DNA of 64,000 bases, taken from the NCBI GenBank assembly GCA_024349245.1, contig JALDNG010002978.1, positions 38,954 through 102,953 of the forward strand. Direction: 5' to 3'. Source of the stretch: Neodontobutis hainanensis. Lineage: Eukaryota > Chordata > Actinopteri > Gobiiformes > Odontobutidae. Each line of letters begins with the position of its first letter. The stretch's first letter is position 1. The position numbers and the translations under genes were made by a program. The notes beneath the pieces are model-generated. The model ran no database searches, was not told the origin of the DNA, and saw only the letters and a list, made by a program, of their open reading frames with translations. This document shows, one piece after another, positions 51,889-64,000 of the stretch.

Positions 51889-51894
51889 AAACAT

Positions 51895-52147
51895 TTCACT
51901 TGCTTTTTGCAAAGTTTTATTGAAAACATGCAAATTCTTCTTTGTATACCTCTTAATGAATTAAGAGCTTTGTTAATGCCATTTTCTTTTTGGAATTGCA
52001 TTTTCTGTGCTGTGACAGAAAGAGCATTGCTCCAAAATGCCCCTCTTTGCCTCTTCCTGATCACTTTAACTTTAACAGGAGCAATGGCGTCCATAACACT
52101 TACAACACCCAAAGTATAACAATTCAACAAATCATGATGAGGCATTT
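51895..52147 (-). mobile_element. Small antisense LINE ORF fragment, copy 2
   Basis: Second copy of 39090-39340 with the same APVKVKVIRKRQ segment. A one-base difference extends the open frame by about ten codons at its end. Confidence 0.5.
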
Positions 52148-52179
52148 TTAAACCTATTATTAATTAATAATAGGTTTAA
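52148..52179. repeat. Perfect 32-bp palindrome, copy 2
   Basis: Identical to the palindrome at 39341-39372; perfect in both copies. Confidence 0.95.
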
Positions 52180-52289
52180 TGTGTCTTTTCTGAAAAAACG
52201 TAGGTCCAGCAGCAACTTTTGTAATTGTGGACAGGTGTAAAAAGACACAAAAATGATCAAATAGATCAATCACAGTGACATCTGAAATG

Positions 52290-52543
52290 TTTTTTTATTT
52301 AAGCAGGAAAGTCCCACTGAGATTACAAAGCTCTTTTGCAGGGGAGTCCTGGCCCCATGTCTGTTTTGGGAATGTTGTACATGTCTTTGGTAGTAGGGGA
52401 AACCGAGTACCCAGAGTAAACCTACACAGACACAGGGAGAACATGCAAACTCCACACAGAAAGGCCCTGTTCTAGGTGGGATTTGAACCCAGGACCTTCT
52501 TGCTGTGAGGCAGGTGTGCTAACCACTTTGCCACTGTGCCGCC
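52290..52543 (-). mobile_element. tRNA-headed fish repeat, antisense, copy 2
   Basis: Second copy of 39478-39737. It lacks two G bases in the run near 52368 and one G near 52406 relative to copy 1, and has an extra TT near 52336. Confidence 0.65.
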
Positions 52544-52566
52544 AAATATGAACAGCCTTAGTAATG

Positions 52567-55465
52567 ACCATATGGCCAAGATGGCGCCGTGTATGGCGGC
52601 CGTGTTGAGCACAGAGAAAACGTTGCGGTTTTTCATTCGTTTTACTTGTTTTTATGTTATTCTACGTGTTGGATGTTGTTTGTATAACTGTCTACGACAG
52701 ACACACGCTTCTAAGCATAGGTTCCTACATCGCTAAACGCGAACCGGACTTTGAGTTCTTGAACGCTGGCGCCCTGTTTACAGACACCGCATCAGAGCCC
52801 TTTGTCTGGGTCGCACGGGCGTGACGTAGGAAACATCGCCGAAAAGAGGGAAGAGAGCCGGCGTTCTAGTGAGACTTAGATGTCGTTCCTCCGACCTCCT
52901 CTCCCAACCATTTTGCTGACTAACGTTCAGTCACTGGACAACAAACTATGTGAACTGCGGGCACGCATCTGCTGCTGCATTATTTGCCTCACAGAAACCT
53001 GGATGTCTGCAGTGGTTCCAGACTCAGCCATCGAGCTTACGGGTTCTCCGTGCACCGCTCGGACTGAACAAAAGAGCTCACAGGGAAAAGCAGAGGTGGG
53101 GGTGTTTGTCAACCACTCGTGGTGTGACGAAAGGAACCTACACTCCATTAAATCGTTCTGCTCCTGATCTGGAATTTCACATGCTTCTGTGTCGACCATT
53201 CTGGCTACCGAAGAAATTTACAGCAGTCATAATTACAGCTGTTTATATTCCTCCTCAATCCAGGCACTCAAGGAACTGTATGGGAACATAAGTGAGCAGG
53301 AAACCAGCGTACCCAGAAGCAGCGTTCATTGTTACGGGGACTTTAACAAAGCCAACTTCAGAACAATAGCTCCAAAATACTTTCAACACGTCACCATCAA
53401 CACGCGTGGTGATCGTGTACTCGACCACTGTTACTCTCCTTTTCGGGACACATACAAATCTCTCCGCGCCCACCATTTGGCAAATCAGATCACTCTTCCA
53501 TCCTGCTCCTGCCTGCTTACAGGCAGAAATTGAAACGGGAAGCTCCCGCCCTCAGGACCATTCAATGCTGGTCGGACCAATCAGACGCTACACTACAGGA
53601 CTGTTTTGATCACGTGGACTGGGACATGTTCCGGGCAGTATCTGATGACGACATAGAGGTGTACTCAGAAACTGTAACGTGTTTCATCAGGAAGTGTGTG
53701 GAAGATGTTGTACCGACTAAAACAATCCGTACCTACCCCAACCAAAAACCGTGAATTAATAGCGATGTTCGAGCAGCCTTATCAGCACGAACATCCGCTT
53801 TCAAATCCGGTAATGCTGATGATCACAAACACGCCAGCTACGATCTCAGGAAATCCATCAAATCCGCAAAAAGACAATACAAAAATAAAGTTGAAGAACA
53901 ATTCAACACCAACAACGCAAGAAGTATGTGGCAGGGAATCAATAACATCACAGACTTCAAAGGGAAAAAAACAGCTACGGTGAACATTGCCGCCTCTCTG
54001 CCGGATGAGCTGAATAACTTTTATGCTCGTTTCGAGGCTCACAACACCGCCCACACAGAGGCGCTCGCGCGGCTGCTGCAGGAGATGCGAGTGCACTCAC
54101 CGTCTCTGTCGCGGATGTAACCCGATCCTTCCGACGGGTAAATATCCGCAAGGCTGCGGGTCCTGATGGCATCCCAGGCCGCGTGCTCCGAGCATGCGCA
54201 TTACAACTAGCCGGGGGAAAAATAAAACCACATGCTTAAATGACTGGAGGCCCATTGCTCTCACACCCATCTTTAGCAAGTGCTGTGAGAGACTCGTCAG
54301 AGATTACATCTGCTCTGTCCTGCCTTCATCATTGGATCCGCTACAATTTGCATATCGTAGTAATCGTTCTATGTGAGAATGCTGTTTGTGGACTACAGCT
54401 CTGCATTTAACACCATAGTGCCCACTACACTTGCTGCGAAGCTCCAGACTCTGGGACTAAACAGATCTCTGTGCAGCTGGATCCTAGACTTCCTAACAGG
54501 CAGAAGTCAGGTGGTCAGAATGGGCAACAATACATCATCCCCGCTGACCCTCAAAGCTGGTGCTCCTCACGGCTGTGTCCTCAGCCCACTCCTGTACTCC
54601 CTGTACACACATGACTGTACAGCCACACACAGCTCCAACGTCATCGTCAAATTCGCGAACGACACAACGGTGATAGGCCTGATCACCAACAACGATGAGA
54701 TGGCCTACAGAGAGGAGGTAAGCACTCTGACTAAATGGTGTCAAGAGAACCACCTCTCACTTAACATCGACAAGACCAAGGAGCTGGTGGTGGATTTCAG
54801 GAGACAGAGCCAAGAACACAGACCCATCACCATCAACAAGACACCTGTTGAGCGGGTAAGCAGCTTCAAGTTCCTCAGCGTCAACATCAGTGAGGATCTC
54901 ACCTGGTCTACACACACTGACGCAGTGCTGAAGAAGGCACATCAACGCCTCTTCTTCCTGAGACGGCTGAGGAAGTTTGGAATTAGCTCCAGCATCCTCA
55001 GATCATTCTACACGTGCACTATAGAGAGCATCCTGACAGGCTGCATCACTGCCTGGTTTGGAAACAGCACCGCTGGCAACCGTAAAGCTCTGAAGAGGGT
55101 CGTGCGAACTGCCAGCCACATTGTTGGAGGTGAGCTTCCCTCCCTCCAGGACATCTACACCAGGTGGTGTGTAAGGAAAGCCCGGAGAATCACCAGTGAC
55201 TCCAGCCAACCGTCCCACAGACTGCTCTCTCTGCTGCCCTCAGGAAGATGTCTCCGCAGCATCTGATCCCGCACGAGCCGCCTCAGGGACAGCTTTTTCC
55301 CACAGGCTATCAGACTATTGAACACTCAAAAATAATACACTACAGCATACTCACACAGTATGGCATGCCACACACCGCACTTAACTTTAACGCTCGGCCC
55401 TGTCGAGTTATTAACCCCTCTACAGCCGCTCAATTCTCATACTACGCAATAACCCAGAGGAGCTA
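52567..55465 (+). mobile_element. Rex1/L2-like LINE, near full length but broken, copy 2
   Basis: Second copy of 39761-42655. Indels differ from copy 1, so different parts are in frame. Here an extended linker piece is open at 53530-53754 (KREAPALRTIQCWSDQSDAT, then FDHVDWDMFRAVSDDDIEVY), whereas copy 1 is broken there. Conversely copy 2 breaks elsewhere, for example with extra bases at about 53801 and 53963. The alternating damage suggests consensus errors at homopolymers rather than true decay. Confidence 0.8.
54194..55266 (+). pseudogene. Rex1/L2-like reverse transcriptase with FAND box, copy 2
   Basis: Identical in protein to 41384-42456, including the PHG change and the Asp-to-Asn change in the catalytic box (AAC at 54658-54660), and the same stop/deletion before RMLFVDYSSAFNT. 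These mutations therefore predate the duplication. Confidence 0.85.
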
Positions 55466-55469
55466 AAGC

Positions 55470-57306
55470 GCTTGGTTGCATTCCAGCTGCCAAACGGTTT
55501 TAAATACTGTGGCTCCTCTGAGACTCAGGCACCCAAAAACTAAATCCGAGCCATGGATGAATGACACTGTTCGCTGTTATGCGCAATTGTTGTAGAGCCG
55601 AGCGCAAGTGGAATAAGGACAAACTGCAAGTTTCTTTTCAAATGTTGTGGGACTGTTGGCATCAGTATCAGACATCTGTGAAAGATGCAAAATGAAACAC
55701 ATTACCGAGATTATTCTGTCAAATTGTAATAAGCCTCGTGTTTTATTTAAAACAATAGATTCAGTTCTTAATGTCCGCAAATCTGTTTTGATGCCTCCCT
55801 GGCTGTCTGTGAAGATTTTCTCAGCTTTTTTAATGATAAGGTCTCTTCCACTAGGGCTCTGATTTCACCTTCTGCCTATGACCCCTCAGTCTCTGTTCTC
55901 TGCACTGCTGTTTTTGATGAGTTTGAGCCTGTGACTTTGTCTGTGTTACATGAAAATGTTAGTAAGCTAACGCCTCAGGTTCTCCACTTGATGCTGTCCC
56001 TGCTCGATTGTTTAAGGAGGTTTTTTCCAATCTAGGGCCAACGGTTGTTGAAATTGTAAACAGTAGTCTATCCTCAGGTGTGGTCCCTGAGAGTTTTAAA
56101 CATGCAATAGTGCATCCCCTGATCAAAAAGTCAGGTCTGGATCGTGCAGATTTGTCAAATTTCAGGCCTATTTCAAAACTTTTATTTCAAAAATTTTAGA
56201 AAAAATATTGTTTGCAGCCTATTAATGGCTTTTTTAAAAGACCACAATATTCTGGAAGTGTTCCAATCTGGTTTTAAATCTCTACACAGCACAGAATTTG
56301 CTCTTCTGAAGGTTTTTAATGATATTTATTTAGCTACTGATGCTGGAGAGTGCGTAGTTCTTGTGCTTCTCAATTTAACTGCTGCATTTGACACTGTAGA
56401 CCACGAAACTCTGATTTCTCGTTTGGAGAGCTGGGTGGGCATAAAGGGCATCGCACTTCAATGACCTTTAAAGGTCCTATTTGGAATGTAGGACTTTCTG
56501 TGTTAGTTACGGAACTTTGAGTCCTCCTCTGCACCCCTCTCTTGTGGAGTCCCACAGGGTCAGTTTTGGGCCCTCTGCTTTTCTCACTCTACTTGCTGCC
56601 ACTTGGCTCAATAATTAGGAAGCATGGTATGTCATTTCACTGTTATGTAGATGATAGTCAGATCTACGTGCCTCTTAAAAAGAATGACACTGTTAGACCG
56701 CTGTTGGAGTGTCTTGAGGATATAAAGGCCTGGATGGCTGTAAATCTTTTAAGTGTTAATGCAAACAAAACGGAAGTAATGATTTTTGGTGACACCTCTG
56801 GGACCCGTTCTGTTGAGTTGGGTGCTTTGGCTCAGTACATCAAGCCAACCATCATAAAATCAAGCTCGACAGTCAGATCAGGGCTGTGGTTAAATCCATT
56901 TTTTCCAATTAAGACAGTTGGCCAAAATAAAGCCTTTTCTTCAAAGGCAACTTCAAAGACAGTAATACATGCCTTTGTTACTACCCGGCTGGATTACTGT
57001 AATGCTCTGTACATGGGGGCTTCTGTTGCACGTCTGCAGCTGGTTCAGAATGCTGCAGCTCGTCTGATTACGGGAACTTGTAAACATGAGCATGTTTCCC
57101 CCATCTTAGCCTCCTTACACTGGTTGCCTGTACAGTTCAGGATTCATTTTAAAATTCTTTTATTTGTATTTAAATCTTTAAATGGTTTTGCCCCACCATA
57201 CATTTCTGAGATACTTGTTCCATATACTCCCACCCGTTTTCTTAGGTCAGCTGATCAACTGCTCCTAAAAGTGGCCAAAACAAGGCATCAGAGGATCCTT
57301 ACCTAG
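55470..57306 (+). mobile_element. L2-like LINE, 5'-truncated, copy 2
   Basis: Second copy of 42660-44498. Loss of one G near 56511 and one G in the CCACAGGG run near 56557 breaks the frame through GVPQG, which is intact in copy 1. The downstream part with YVDDSQIYV remains open at 56542-57306. Confidence 0.85.
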
Positions 57307-57839
57307 TGAGGTGGGTGTGTTTTTTCATCCAGAGGCTGGTGGCTTCTCATCCAGTTCCTTTTCCTTCAAAATTCTGCCATGATCAGTCAATTCCACTACA
57401 ACATGCTCCAACAACCTTTCCTAAAGCTAGCATCGCTACTCACAGTGAGAGATTGAACTTTAAAGTTTTTTGACTGTGGTGTTGCATATATAGTGTTTAT
57501 TGTACATATTGTTGTGTATAATTCAAACTTTACCTAGAGGCAAAAGAAATAGGTTTTTATTAAGTGAGTTCAGCGTGTTAAAAATAATTATCAGCTTAAA
57601 CAGAAGGTGTGGTGTGAAGGTGAAGGTGAAGGTGTCATGTGTGATAGTTAAAGAAAATGCTAAAGCAAAAGCATCTGGAAATTCAAGAGACTTTATCAAT
57701 TTTGAGATGTGGATCTGTAGCACCTGGAGAAAACAAAATCTCCTCAGAGGGATTCTGTCTGATAAAAAAAAATATGTTCATTCAGTTTATAGATATTATT
57801 ATGCTAATAATAATCAAAAATATGTTGTGTGAAAGGATG
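57307..57839. other. Unrecognised interval, copy 2
   Basis: Second copy of 44499-45024; nothing further is recognised. Confidence 0.45.
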
Positions 57840-57950
57840 TCTGTCAGTCAGTATCAGTCAATGACTTACTGGTAACTGTCCAGACTGTAACCTGCCTCAT
57901 TCCCAAAGCAGCTGGGACAGGCTCCATCCCCGGGAACGGGACAGCGAAAA
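57840..57950 (+). repeat. 3' fragment of tRNA-headed repeat family, copy 2
   Basis: Second copy of 45025-45140, with shorter C and G runs around 57928-57942. Confidence 0.5.
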
Positions 57951-58110
57951 CTGTCACTAGTACATGTCACATCCACTTAGCTCTCCACACTTGTTTAACC
58001 CTTTAAACCCGAGCCTGTTTTTGGTGTGTCTGCTCGAAAAGGACATGTCCACAGTAAATTGACTGAATCTCTGTAACTGCAAGGTGTATTTCAATACTTC
58101 TAGTGTCAAA

Positions 58111-58382
58111 ATTCATTGGGTACAACCGAAGGTAGGCGGTTCGCTTCCCACTCTCCCCACAGTTCATACTGTTGTTGTGTCCTTGGGCAAGACACTTAAC
58201 CTCTGGTGTACGAATGTGTATGAATGTGTGAGAATGTTTAGAGGTTGGAGAGTCTGTAGGGGCTAAATGGCTCCCACGTCTCCACCACCAGTGTGTGACT
58301 GTGGAGTGAATGAATAATGGACTCTGTAAAGAGCCTTGAAAATGCGCTATATAAAACCAATCCATTATTATTATTATTATTA
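58111..58382 (+). mobile_element. SINE-like repeat with (ATT)n tail, copy 2
   Basis: Second copy of 45306-45578 with the same CCTTGGGCAAGACACTTAAC body and ATT tail; one G is missing near 58128. Confidence 0.7.
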
Positions 58383-58840
58383 AAATGAAGTTGGGACTTG
58401 TGAGATTTCCCAGAAAACAGCAAAATAATATCTCCTTTAGATGAAGGCAGTTGTAGCTCAAACACTATTTTAAATTACAGCCACAAATGTCAACATTTAC
58501 CTGCACCAAATATTATTCCTCTAATGTGAAAAAATCTAAACTATTTATAGTAATGGTCAGGAGGAGTCTCCATTAATAACAATAGGTCAGAATTTGGCAA
58601 GTATTTGTTTGCTTGCAGTTTAGTCTGTGTCTGGAGTAAATGTAAATGGCTTAGATGTGCTTGTAGCTGAGTCTCAGCTGATCAATTTGATGTGCTGCTA
58701 TCATGCTGCTTGTTTGTGACCACGGGTCACGGGTTAATAATACAATATATTATATAATATAAAAGAGAAATACTGATACATGATCATGCCATGTTAAGGC
58801 CTAAAGTCTGCTCCAAGGTCCGCACTATGAACTCACAAAT
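58383..58840. other. Unrecognised interval, copy 2
   Basis: Second copy of 45579-46036; nothing further is recognised. Confidence 0.45.
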
Positions 58841-59180
58841 GTGGCACTTCTGTATGGCGACTTAAAGTACGTATGTGAAAAACTAGCTTTGGTGCCTCAG
58901 CTTCAAAAAGCTAAAGTTATCAGCAACAAACTGGTTCCTTTTACTACAATAATTGTCTCACACACCAAGAAGCTAAAGAGGGCTGGTGAGCAACTGGACA
59001 AAGTGAAGGTGAAGGTGCTGGAGCTAGAGACATCCACAGACAATCTGGAAAACAGAGGGCAACAAAACAATATATACGCTTTCTTGGAATCCCGGGGTAT
59101 ATGGTGGGCAGAAATGCTTTGGATTACTTTAAACATTGGCTGATTACCTTCCTCGGGCTGAAAAGGAGAAATGGAGAAAA
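58841..59180 (+). pseudogene. L1/Tx1-type LINE ORF1 relic, copy 2
   Basis: Second copy of 46037-46375 with an identical 100-codon open stretch (coiled coil then LENRGQQNN). Confidence 0.6.
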
Positions 59181-59306
59181 GGAGTTAAACTTGACTTGTG
59201 CTGATTTTGTGCAAAATAATTTTGTATTTGTTAAGATGCTGTTGTTGAGTTAAATTTAAGTGTCCTGGTTTTTAGATGTGAAAATATGGTCACCCTATAA
59301 TATGGT

Positions 59307-60074
59307 ATACACTCACCTAAAGGATTATTAGGAACATCACTTAAATTTCTCATTAATGCAAGAATCTAATCAACCAATCACATGGCAGTTGCTTCAGTGC
59401 ATTTAGGGTTGGGGTCCTGGTCAAGACAATCTCCTGAACTCCAAACTGAATGTCAGAATGGGAAAGAAAGGTGGTTTAAGCAATTTTGAGCGTGGCATGG
59501 TTGTTGACCGGCCGGTCTGAGTATTTCACAATCTGCTCAGTTACTGGGATTTTAACGCACAACCATTTCTAGGGTTTACAAAGAATGGTGTGAAAAAGGA
59601 AAAACATCCGGTATGCAGCAGTCCTGTGGGAGCGAAAATGCCTTGTTGATGCTAGAGGTCAAAGGGAATGGGCCAACTGATTCAAGCTGATAGAAGAGCA
59701 ACTTTGACTGACTTAGCCACTCGTTACAACCGAGGTCTGCAGCAAAACATTTCAATCAATCAATCAATATTTATTTATATAGCACCTTCCAACAACCACA
59801 GATTGAACCAAGGTGCTTAAAAACATTAATAAAAAATAAACATATTTACAAAAATAGGTTTAAAAACACATTTACACAATAAAACATAGCAGTGCCATTA
59901 AGTGCAAAAAGCCATTTTAAATAAATAAGTTTTAAGTTTGGCTTTAAACAGAGGCCGGTCAGTGATGGAACGTAACTCACTGGGCAACGAGTTCCATTTG
60001 TGAAGCCACAACACGCACAACCTTGAGGCGGATGGGCTACACGAGCAGAAGACCACCCCTGGTACCACTCATCT
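59307..60074 (+). mobile_element. Tc1-like element, 3'-truncated and split, copy 2
   Basis: Second copy of 46503-47270, with the same left end and the same internal LINE-tail insertion. Confidence 0.8.
59753..59994 (-). mobile_element. L2-like LINE 3' tail inserted in the Tc1-like element, copy 2
   Basis: Second copy of 46949-47190, flanked by CATTT at 59748-59752 and 59995-59999. Confidence 0.85.
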
Positions 60075-61700
60075 GATTGCTTGTATTTTGGAGTGTTTGT
60101 GGGAACAGTTTAAAAAATTTGATACCTGATTGCCACGCAGGAAGCTTTTGCCAATCAATGACTTCCGCATCATGTGACATCATGTGCATTCTCTCTTTAT
60201 CAGATTTTTTCAATATATTTCCAATCTTTATTTACCGAGGTATCAAATAACAAACTTTCTTGCTCACATCCAAAGGTGCCACTCTATTTTGAGAACAAAA
60301 GACTTTCTACTGTTCAGTTAAGTGTAAAAAAATTATAAAAAATAATAAATAAATAAATATATAAAGTATTGAAAGTGAAAATTTAATTGTCATATCACCA
60401 CAAAAAACCCCTTAAGTTATTTTCTTTGTTAGTTTTGTGTTAGCCCCGTTAAGCTAATAAAGTGTCATCCCCACTTCTAAGTACAGTCATCAAACTATTC
60501 ATGAGATGAATGAACACAAAAAAGTCAGGGGAGAGTCCAGTTAAAATAACTCTGATTACATCCAGGCTAAATGTCATTATAGTTTCCGGTACATATAGTA
60601 CCTAAACCTTTTTTAACTAACCTGACTCTGGCCATCAGTAAAGGCTGCCAAAGAGGGCCTTTGGAAAGGACAGGGACTTTTATACATGGCAGGTGCCTGG
60701 GTGAACCACCAGAGAGTAACTGCCTATCATCAAGGTTTTTGAAACTTTTTTTAAACAGAGCTACACAAAAAACAAACTAGCAACAGTGCGCAAGAAAAAG
60801 TGTTTAGAGCCGTAAAATAAACTTCTAGTGTATGCTGTGTTTCTTGAGTCTTAATAGAAATTATTATATGGCAGTACCTGCACTTACATTCTTTGGTGCA
60901 GTCATGTTGTATACAAAGTAATGGTTGCTTCTTATACTGCCACATCATTAGTGAACTGACAACTCTTGTTAGAATACAGCTGATGTCTGCCAGCTTCAAC
61001 TGAGTAAAATGCAAAATTATAAATAATTAAAAGAGGAATGATGTCAATCCTGTTACCCTATAGGATGAGATAAGATGAGTCCCCATATAGGGACAATCAA
61101 CAATGAGTGCAGACATAAACATTTAAGAATTAAATACAACTAACAGTGCAGTAGAAATAAGAGGAGTTTAGTTAAAATTTGAAGTAGAAAAGGCAGTGGG
61201 AGTGAGTAAGCAGAGCTTGGGTCCAGATGTAGAGTTCATGGTGGACGTCAGCCAGAAGGTATGTGTTAATGCTTCAGCTATGTGTCGGCCGTAGCTCTGC
61301 TCTTAAACCTCCTCCTCACTTTGCCCAGTGTCTCCCCATTTCCCTCTACTTTCATTTCCTTTTATCTCTCATACTCTGTCGATTGAAACCCTAGAGTGTT
61401 TCTTCTTTCTTATAACATTTAGATTAGAATAGTATATGGTTCAGTATATGTGTAGTTCATAACTCCAGCTGTGGCTGTGTAACGCTAAAGCACTGCTCTG
61501 CTGTGAGTATAGTTGCTGTGATGGTGATTTTCCACTAAGCAAGAGACAAAGGCACAAAGAGAGAGAAAGTGGGAGGAGCCAGACAAAAGAAATGGAAAAA
61601 AATCAAACCATGTGTAATTCTCAAATGGAATTTTTAATCACCAGCCAAACGTGGCAAAAGAGGTCGACTGGAGTAAGAAGTCAGTGATGATTGTCCAGAT
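60075..61700. other. Mostly unrecognised interval, copy 2
   Basis: Second copy of 47271-48892. It differs by an extra A and two G near 60522-60530 and one fewer G near 61090. Confidence 0.45.
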
Positions 61701-62040
61701 CCAATCCAATCCACTTTATTTAAATAGCACATTTTACAAACAAAGCTTCCAAAGTTCTGCACATAAATTTAAAAGTGATTAACATAGTTTATTAAAATAA
61801 TCAAAACTATTGAAAACTAACAAATAAGAGCAGTAAATTAAAACAACATAAAATAGCAAAAAAAAAAAAAATCAAATAAAAGCAATACAACTCTCACACC
61901 GGGTTAAACGCCAAAGAGTAAAAGTGAGTCTTTAGACAAGGGGCACTGATCAATGTCAGTGTTAAAAATATGTCAATATGTAGTGTCACTAAAGACAAGG
62001 ATCTTTTATCACTGTTAATGTGATTAACACTTTCAAGTGT
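61701..62040 (-). mobile_element. L2-like LINE 3' tail at the right duplication edge, copy 2
   Basis: Second copy of 48893-49228, with a longer A-run near 61859-61871. After CAAGTGT at 62040 the sequence becomes unrelated to copy 1, which marks the native right edge of the duplicated block. Confidence 0.65.
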
Positions 62041-64000
62041 TAATGAAACAGACCTGTGCCTACCCTAGTGTCCTGGAGACTACCAGGTCCGGGAGAGATA
62101 GGAGAGTCAACACCAACACACCAAGTTGACCGTCCAAGGCACCATCTTGATACACACACAAAAAAATCATGTGAGTGTACTGGGGAATTTGAAAAGTAAA
62201 ACCCCACTGTACTCCGCCTCATAAGGGTGTGATGATGTTACTGTAGCACACTTCACTAATGACTGTAATGTGGGAAAGGCAGCCCCTGTGACTTTAAGAC
62301 TAATGTGCCCCTGCAGGGCTCCACGAGGGGGTGATGGGTTCCAGATGTGAGAGACGGGCTGAAGCTGGGGTCTGTGCTCTCAGACATGTGCCTTCTGTTT
62401 ACATACATGGACTGGACAGAAGTGAGTCCACAGTCAAAGTAAACGCGACAGTTTCAGCTCAGTCTCTGAAATAGAACTCAACATCAATTTCTAATTGTAA
62501 CTGACAGACTAGATTGACAAACATCTGTTTTTGAGTCCCCTTGCCAAGTCGGGGACTTAAGTAATATCACATTATGATTAATATCTTAATGTGATATTGT
62601 ATTGAGTGTGAATATCTTTGGTAATAGTTTAATACATTTCTATTATTTGATTAATTGCCTGCTTCCTAAGAAGTGGTGGAAGCCTGCTGTGCTTTCCTTA
62701 ATCATTTGTTTTTTAAAACAGGAGTTACATTATTCCTAAATATTTCCATATACCCCATTCACATCACTCACTACACATACTGTACATATTTGATCATCTA
62801 TTATTTAAGCACTGTCACCCCATACTTGCCACAGACTGACCCCTGGGCTGTGTGTTTGTTATGTTCTTACGTCTTTGCACCATTTCCTGAGCTATGCTAA
62901 TGATTACATTAATGAGGCTGAACAGGAAACATAAAGAAACTACGCAAAAAGCTCCTGAAGTTCATATAAAGTCTAAGTAATTTAAACATTAACAGGTAAA
63001 ACATGTCTGTGACAGTCCGGGGACGTCTCACAGGGACACTGTCTGTGGAAGCTCACAGTTGTAGAAAGTGAGCATAGCAGTGTTCAGGGGCTCAGTCTTA
63101 GTTGTTCTGAAGTCTTTATGTGGTCACCCGTTCAAACCACAAAACCCTTTGAGTCCATGCAGCGTCTGTGGAGACTCTCATAAACACACAGTATGTTAGT
63201 TTACAGCCAAGTGAGTGCTAACCTGGAGGAGTCTACAACATTGCACTTCACTGAGACTCAATAAAGCACTTCTCACATCTCTGTTGGTTTGTCTTTCAAG
63301 AACTTAGCCTTCAACAACACACCTGACATTTCCAGAGCACCTAAGAAGGAGGCGACAGAGAGGAGAGCATAAGCACCTGCATGAACACAAGAATAGACAT
63401 GACTGTAGCCAGAGTCATGTAAGGGCAAGGGTAGCAGTAACAGAGAGTAACTGATAACTGATAAAAAGTTTATGTAACTTAAAGAAAACTTTTTATAAAC
63501 TGTCAGTGAAACGTGGAAGATGATTTTGCAAGATTTGTTGTTTCCTGTCGAGATAGGCTCTGGACGCCAAGACTTCCTTCTGGAGTGTTGGACTGGTTGG
63601 TGGAGTCATGGAGGGTAGTAGGAAGGTGGTGCCCTGCAGCTAGGATGTAGCTCATATCTGTGGCCAACACCAGAGATTATAAAATCTAACTGAATGGGTG
63701 TGTTTTATTTTTGTTTTCAATCACTGTTGAGATGTTGAGGGTGAGAGATATATTAAGTCTCTGTTGATCTTATCATAGGCTCTGCCAAACATCCCTTTGA
63801 CCTTTTGACATTTTATATAGAACAAAATGGCACTATATAACTATTCTCTTTATTATTATTATTCAACTTAAGCCATGTATAATCATCATCACTCGGCTCC
63901 TAACAAAGGGTGTGCAGGAGTCTTAGCTCAATTTAAATTTATTAACGAACGAGTTGTAAACCTGGCAAACGAAAAACGATGCGTGCATTACTCTGTATCT
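62041..64000. other. Unrecognised right flank
   Basis: About 2 kb with no gene or named repeat that I can support. An ACTATATAACTATTCTCTTT then (ATT)n stretch at about 63831-63865 looks like a retroposon tail. Open stretches are 60-75 codons and lack motifs. Confidence 0.45.

Larger units (their letters stand above)
49229..62040 (+). repeat. 12.8-kb tandem duplication, copy 2
   Basis: A 12,812-bp second copy of 36433-49228 in the same orientation and the same order of elements. The two differ mainly by one- to four-base indels at short homopolymers. The running offset drifts from 12796 to 12810 and back to about 12804-12807. I noticed only a couple of substitutions (C/T at about 40081 versus 52886, G/T at about 39928 versus 52733). 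It leaves the repeat after CAAGTGT at 62040. Confidence 0.95.

Noticed and set aside
36433..62040. Two independent sets of transposon insertions
   Set aside because: Order, boundaries, nested insert, target duplication and the FAND mutation are identical, so the second set comes from block duplication (or assembly), not from separate insertions.
62040..62900. Small ORFs of 60-75 codons in the right flank
   Set aside because: Length is within chance expectation, with no motif or context.

Overview
The window looks like a repeat-dominated piece of a teleost fish genome. The evidence is the set of mobile elements: non-LTR retrotransposons of Rex1/L2, Rex3 (RTE) and R4/Rex6 (restriction-like endonuclease) type, Tc1-like DNA transposons, tRNA-related SINE-like pieces, and long CA- and TA-type arrays. 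I found no host gene that I can support. Every long protein-like stretch is either an in-phase satellite translation or decayed transposon coding sequence.

Layout. (1) 1-20023 is one continuous minisatellite with a 24-bp unit made of two related 12-bp halves. It is organised into larger blocks that recur at about 2.45 kb, 4.9 kb and longer spacing, with a 768-bp repeat near its right end. The unit length is a multiple of three and its variants lack stops in most frames, so all long ORFs there are artefacts. (2) 20024-24926 is AT-rich sequence with a decayed antisense LINE (about 21.3-23.7 kb) and a short sense-strand LINE scrap beside it. (3) 24927-28740 is an R4/Rex6-type retrotransposon lying exactly between (TA)n tracts, with a tRNA-like 5' head and a broken ORF that keeps a YMDD box, CCHC knuckle and restriction-like endonuclease. 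(4) 28741-36270 is mostly unrecognised sequence holding a degenerate 'caggactaaa' repeat, an antisense Tc1-like transposon (31841-33071) with recognisable inverted ends, and a GAAA microsatellite. (5) 36433-49228 and 49229-62040 are two almost identical 12.8-kb head-to-tail copies of a graveyard of nested elements: antisense L2-like LINE, Rex3 fragment, Rex1/L2-like LINE, second L2-like LINE, SINE-like repeat, L1/Tx1 ORF1 relic, and a Tc1-like element split by a LINE tail. (6) 62041-64000 is unrecognised flank.

The two 12.8-kb copies differ almost only by short indels at homopolymers and very few substitutions. They are joined at a 15-bp near-identical sequence. That fits either a very recent tandem duplication that was poorly polished or a false duplication in the assembly.

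Nothing here forms a working pathway. The most interesting items are the (TA)n-flanked R4-type element with a tRNA-like/SINE-like 5' head, the higher-order structure of the 20-kb array, and the tandem duplication with its indel-only divergence.
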